This document shows, piece by piece, positions 61,563 to 64,000 of a stretch of DNA of 64,000 nucleotides; the first letter of the stretch is position 1; each line of letters opens with the position of its first letter. Location of the stretch: assembly GCA_024742815.1 (NCBI GenBank), contig JANSXX010000002.1, positions 310,001-374,000 of the forward strand, read 5' to 3'. This DNA is from HXMU1420-13 sp024742815 (lineage in GTDB: Bacteria; Bacteroidota; Rhodothermia; Balneolales; Balneolaceae). The notes under the pieces are model-generated. The model made no database searches. It had not been told where the DNA came from and saw only the letters and a list, made by a program, of their open reading frames with translations. Made by a program: the position numbers and the translations under genes.

Positions 61563-62780
61563 ATGTCGGTTATCAAAAGAAAAGAAACCATTCAGGTAAT
61601 GGTGGGTGATGTTGCAGTAGGTGGTGGAGCGCCTATTGTTGTGCAATCAATGACAAACACAGACACTGCAGATATTGATGAAACGGTTGATCAGATTGAT
61701 CATCTGAATAAGGCGGGATCAGAGTTGGTACGCATCACTGTAAACAACGATGCGGCAGCTAAAGCGGTGCCTTACATCAAAGAAAAGTTGATTAACCGTG
61801 GAGTTACAGTGCCAATAATTGGCGATTTCCATTACAATGGTCACGTTTTGCTAACCAAGTACCCCGACATGGCAGAATCGCTCGCAAATTTCAGAATTAA
61901 CCCGGGGAATACTGGCACAAAAACGAGAGATAAGAATTTCACCACCATTGTTGAGCAAGCCATTCATTATGATAAATCGGTGCGTATTGGTGTAAACTGG
62001 GGCTCACTCGATCAACAGTTGCTTGCCGAGAAAATGGATTTTAATAACACACTTTCTGAGCCTAAATCAGCAAAAGAAGTGATGTTTGATACGATGATTG
62101 AAAGTGCTGTTCGGTCAACCGAGCTCGCTAAAGATGTTGGGTTAGGTGCGAACAAAATCATTGTAAGTTGCAAAATGTCACACGTACAGGATGTAATTGA
62201 AGTGTACACTCGTTTATCAGAAGTGATGAATCAGCCACTGCACGTTGGTTTAACCGAAGCCGGAATGGGCATGAAAGGGATGGTTGCAAGTTCGGCTGCT
62301 TTGTCGGTTATTTTGCAGCGTGGAATTGGCGATACTATTCGAGTATCCTTAACTCCTCAACCGGGCGCCGATCGTGCACTAGAAGTTGAAGTTGCTCAGC
62401 AGATTCTGCAATCGCTAAACATCCGCAGTTTTATCCCCCAAGTAACTGCTTGTCCGGGTTGTGGAAGAACCAAGAGCACGTATTTCCAGGAATTAGCGGA
62501 AGAAATACAGGAATACATTAAAGAATCGATGCCGGTTTGGAGTAAAACCTATCCCGGTGTAGAAGAAATGGATGTGGCTGTTATGGGCTGCATCGTAAAC
62601 GGTCCCGGTGAGTCTAAAGCGGCAAATATTGGAATTTCTTTGCCGGGTACATTTGAAGAACCTAAGGCCCCGGTGTACATAGATGGAGAGCATGCCAAAA
62701 CGTTGAGAGGGGACAATATCGGGAAAGAGTTCAAGCAAATATTGAATGAGTACATCGCAAAAAATTATAGTAACAACTAG
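61563..62780 (+). CDS. ispG: 4-hydroxy-3-methylbut-2-enyl diphosphate synthase (IspG/GcpE)
   Basis: This 405-residue iron-sulfur enzyme of the MEP isoprenoid pathway has the N-terminal TIM-barrel (VVQSMTNTDTADIDETVDQI; NPGNTGTKTRDKNF) and the C-terminal cluster domain. The three Cys ligands and the catalytic Glu are seen in TACPGCGRTKST and VMGCIVNGPGESKAANIGIS. The short, single-domain form fits. It follows the two rhomboid genes closely. Confidence 0.96.
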   Translation: MSVIKRKETIQVMVGDVAVGGGAPIVVQSMTNTDTADIDETVDQIDHLNKAGSELVRITVNNDAAAKAVPYIKEKLINRGVTVPIIGDFHYNGHVLLTKYPDMAESLANFRINPGNTGTKTRDKNFTTIVEQAIHYDKSVRIGVNWGSLDQQLLAEKMDFNNTLSEPKSAKEVMFDTMIESAVRSTELAKDVGLGANKIIVSCKMSHVQDVIEVYTRLSEVMNQPLHVGLTEAGMGMKGMVASSAALSVILQRGIGDTIRVSLTPQPGADRALEVEVAQQILQSLNIRSFIPQVTACPGCGRTKSTYFQELAEEIQEYIKESMPVWSKTYPGVEEMDVAVMGCIVNGPGESKAANIGISLPGTFEEPKAPVYIDGEHAKTLRGDNIGKEFKQILNEYIAKNYSNN

Positions 62781-62819
62781 TAGTACTTCTCGCACAAAAT
62801 GTAAGATGTTTACCATAGA

Positions 62820-62833
62820 TGTAACCGTTTACA
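62820..62833. promoter_or_regulatory. LacI-family operator candidate
   Basis: TGTAACCGTTTACA is a near-perfect palindrome with TGTAA/TTACA arms (one central mismatch) and matches the LacI/CcpA consensus TGNAANCGNTNNCA. It lies 40 bases after the ispG stop. Confidence 0.45.
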
Positions 62834-63018
62834 TTTAATAAATCTTGTCTTTACACAATCTTCACAAAGAGCCTTTATTTAAGTTAAATAAGGTTTATAG
62901 TGTTATAAGATGTTGTTAAATATTAAATAACGTATCAAAATACTTTATCCATTTAATTTGCGACGGATAATCGAATCCATAGGTTAGATTAAAAAATCAT
63001 AAAATTTGCTTGAAAAAA

Positions 63019-63032
63019 TGTAAGCGCTTTCA
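63019..63032. promoter_or_regulatory. LacI-family operator candidate
   Basis: TGTAAGCGCTTTCA, with the perfect 8-bp core AAGCGCTT, matches the same consensus. It lies 44 bases before the GTG start of the parvulin gene. Confidence 0.45.
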
Positions 63033-63063
63033 ATATTTTAATTGCGTATCAATTTTAAATGTT

Positions 63064-63067
63064 GGAG
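63064..63067 (+). promoter_or_regulatory. Ribosome binding site supporting the GTG start at 63076
   Basis: GGAG is 8 bases upstream of the GTG. The in-phase N-terminus then reads as a lipoprotein leader, which supports this start. The nearby ATG at 63085 is out of frame and stops at once. Confidence 0.5.
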
Positions 63068-63075
63068 TCGGTACA

Positions 63076-64000
63076 GTGTTACACTATGGTCGCATAGTTT
63101 TAATTTCCTTTCTACTTCTCGGATGTTCTCTTTCTGATAATAATTCCGTTGATGAAAACGTACTGGCTCGAATTGAAGATCATAAGGTTACTGAAACGCA
63201 GTTTGTAAATGCATTCAAGCGTAACTTTTATAAAGTAGGGCAAACCCTTCAGCCATCGCTAGACAACAAAGTTTCGATTTTAAAGGAAGAGTTTGAAACT
63301 TATGTGTTAGCTGTTCACGCCGAAGATTTGGGAATCGCTAATGATGAGCGTTCAGATCTGGAATACGGTTTACTACAACGTAAAGTGTACGCCGAGGAAT
63401 ATTTGCTACGCGAAGTTTTAAGTAAAAAAAATGTAACCGAAGCAGACTTAAGAGAGTTATTCCTTCGCTTCAACTCAAGGGTTCGAGCTTCCCACCTTTA
63501 TGCCAAAACCAAAGAAGAAGCTGATAGGTTGTATGAAAGGCTGTTAGCCGGCGAAAGTTTTGAAGCGTTGGCTGAAGAGGTTTTTACAAATCCATACTTG
63601 GCGAATAATGGCGGTGATATTGGTGAGTTTACAGTAGATGAAATGGATATCGCGTTCGAAAATGCTGCTTTTGCACTGAATGTTGGGGATGTCTCCGCTC
63701 CGATAAAAACCCGACAAGGTTACAGCATCATCAAGCTAACCGATCGGTACAGCACTCCAATTCTCACCGAGTTTCAATACCAATCGCAGAAAAATAATTT
63801 GATGAGTTTGGCAGCTCAGCGAAAGGAAGAGATCGAAACACGAGCATTCATTAGTTCTACAATAGATCGTTTAAATATCGATGACGAATTACTTGAAGAA
63901 ATGTGGGTGGAGATAAACAATGATCAAGCCAATTCAATCGCACATAACTTCGAAGATCAAACTTTGAATTTCGAATTATCGGATTACAGCAACGAGCCAA
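63076..64000 (+). CDS. Parvulin-type peptidyl-prolyl isomerase lipoprotein, partial at the window end
   Basis: The frame starts at GTG and reads MLHYGRIVLISFLLLGCSLS, a signal with lipobox LLGC (Cys17), then a SurA/PrsA-like N-terminal helical region. From about residue 135 it has a parvulin domain (RASHLYAKTKEEADRLYERL; NNGGDIGEFTVDEMDIAFEN; GYSIIKLTDR), the PpiC fold. The C-terminal part continues past the window end. It should help fold outer-membrane or secreted proteins. At least 308 residues are visible. Confidence 0.85.
   Translation, partial: MLHYGRIVLISFLLLGCSLSDNNSVDENVLARIEDHKVTETQFVNAFKRNFYKVGQTLQPSLDNKVSILKEEFETYVLAVHAEDLGIANDERSDLEYGLLQRKVYAEEYLLREVLSKKNVTEADLRELFLRFNSRVRASHLYAKTKEEADRLYERLLAGESFEALAEEVFTNPYLANNGGDIGEFTVDEMDIAFENAAFALNVGDVSAPIKTRQGYSIIKLTDRYSTPILTEFQYQSQKNNLMSLAAQRKEEIETRAFISSTIDRLNIDDELLEEMWVEINNDQANSIAHNFEDQTLNFELSDYSNEP

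Larger units (their letters stand above)
62781..63075 (+). promoter_or_regulatory. AT-rich regulatory region upstream of the parvulin lipoprotein gene
   Basis: This 295-base gap has no open frame of note. It holds two LacI/cre-like palindromes, TGTAACCGTTTACA at 62820 and TGTAAGCGCTTTCA at 63019, both fitting TGNAANCGNTNNCA. They lie about 200 bases apart, which would suit a looping repressor. Confidence 0.5.

Overview
The window looks like chromosomal DNA from a non-flagellated-type member of the Balneolaeota/Rhodothermia branch of the Bacteroidota superphylum (Balneola/Gracilimonas-like). This placement is inferred from four things: two giant surface proteins with type IX secretion C-terminal sorting domains (NYPNPFNPSTTI motif, GRKIQTLVN, SGVY), the parA-parB-DUF5683 gene order, DUF4402-type pilins, and the scarcity of strong Shine-Dalgarno sequences. 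No rRNA, tRNA or CRISPR was recognised.

Layout. 1-1361 holds the end of pyruvate dehydrogenase E1 beta and the E2 gene. 1695-3578 is a P-loop protein, probably DUF4914. 3647-17920 is one co-oriented minus-strand block of 14 genes. In transcription order it encodes three pseudopilin-like membrane proteins, a small exported protein, four DUF4402-type pilin subunits, a PapD-like chaperone, an outer-membrane usher with a C-terminal TPR module, a FliF-like/FliG-like fusion protein, a TPR lipoprotein, MotA and a MotB-OmpA-SPOR protein. 18194-33878 holds two paralogous giant adhesin-like proteins. 34176-37061 is rfbD-rfbC-rfbB plus an EVE-domain gene. 37132-38686 is an array of six ~166-bp inverted-repeat-bounded units, interrupted by a small GIY-YIG gene. 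38711-43545 carries an SSF transporter with its small partner and several accessory genes. Three of these are followed by the same small palindrome, as in a cassette array. 43749-64000 is mostly core genes: uvrC, an ECF sigma/anti-sigma pair, parAB, a LOG-family gene, tkt, an RsbU-like phosphatase, polA, a CrtI-like oxidoreductase, two rhomboid proteases, ispG and a parvulin lipoprotein cut by the window end.

The main discovery candidate is the 3.6-18 kb locus. Known chaperone-usher pili need no inner-membrane energy source. Here the usher is cotranscribed, with overlapping or almost abutting genes, with a complete set of flagellar-motor-like parts. There is a rotor (FliF-like periplasmic domain, one membrane span, and FliG N, M and C domains in one chain) and a stator (MotA plus MotB with the proton-binding Asp). 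The usher and the lipoprotein between rotor and stator share a homologous TPR module, which suggests a physical link across the periplasm. I infer a proton-motive-force-powered, possibly rotary, chaperone-usher pilus or surface machine. The domain calls are read directly from sequence; the machine is a hypothesis.
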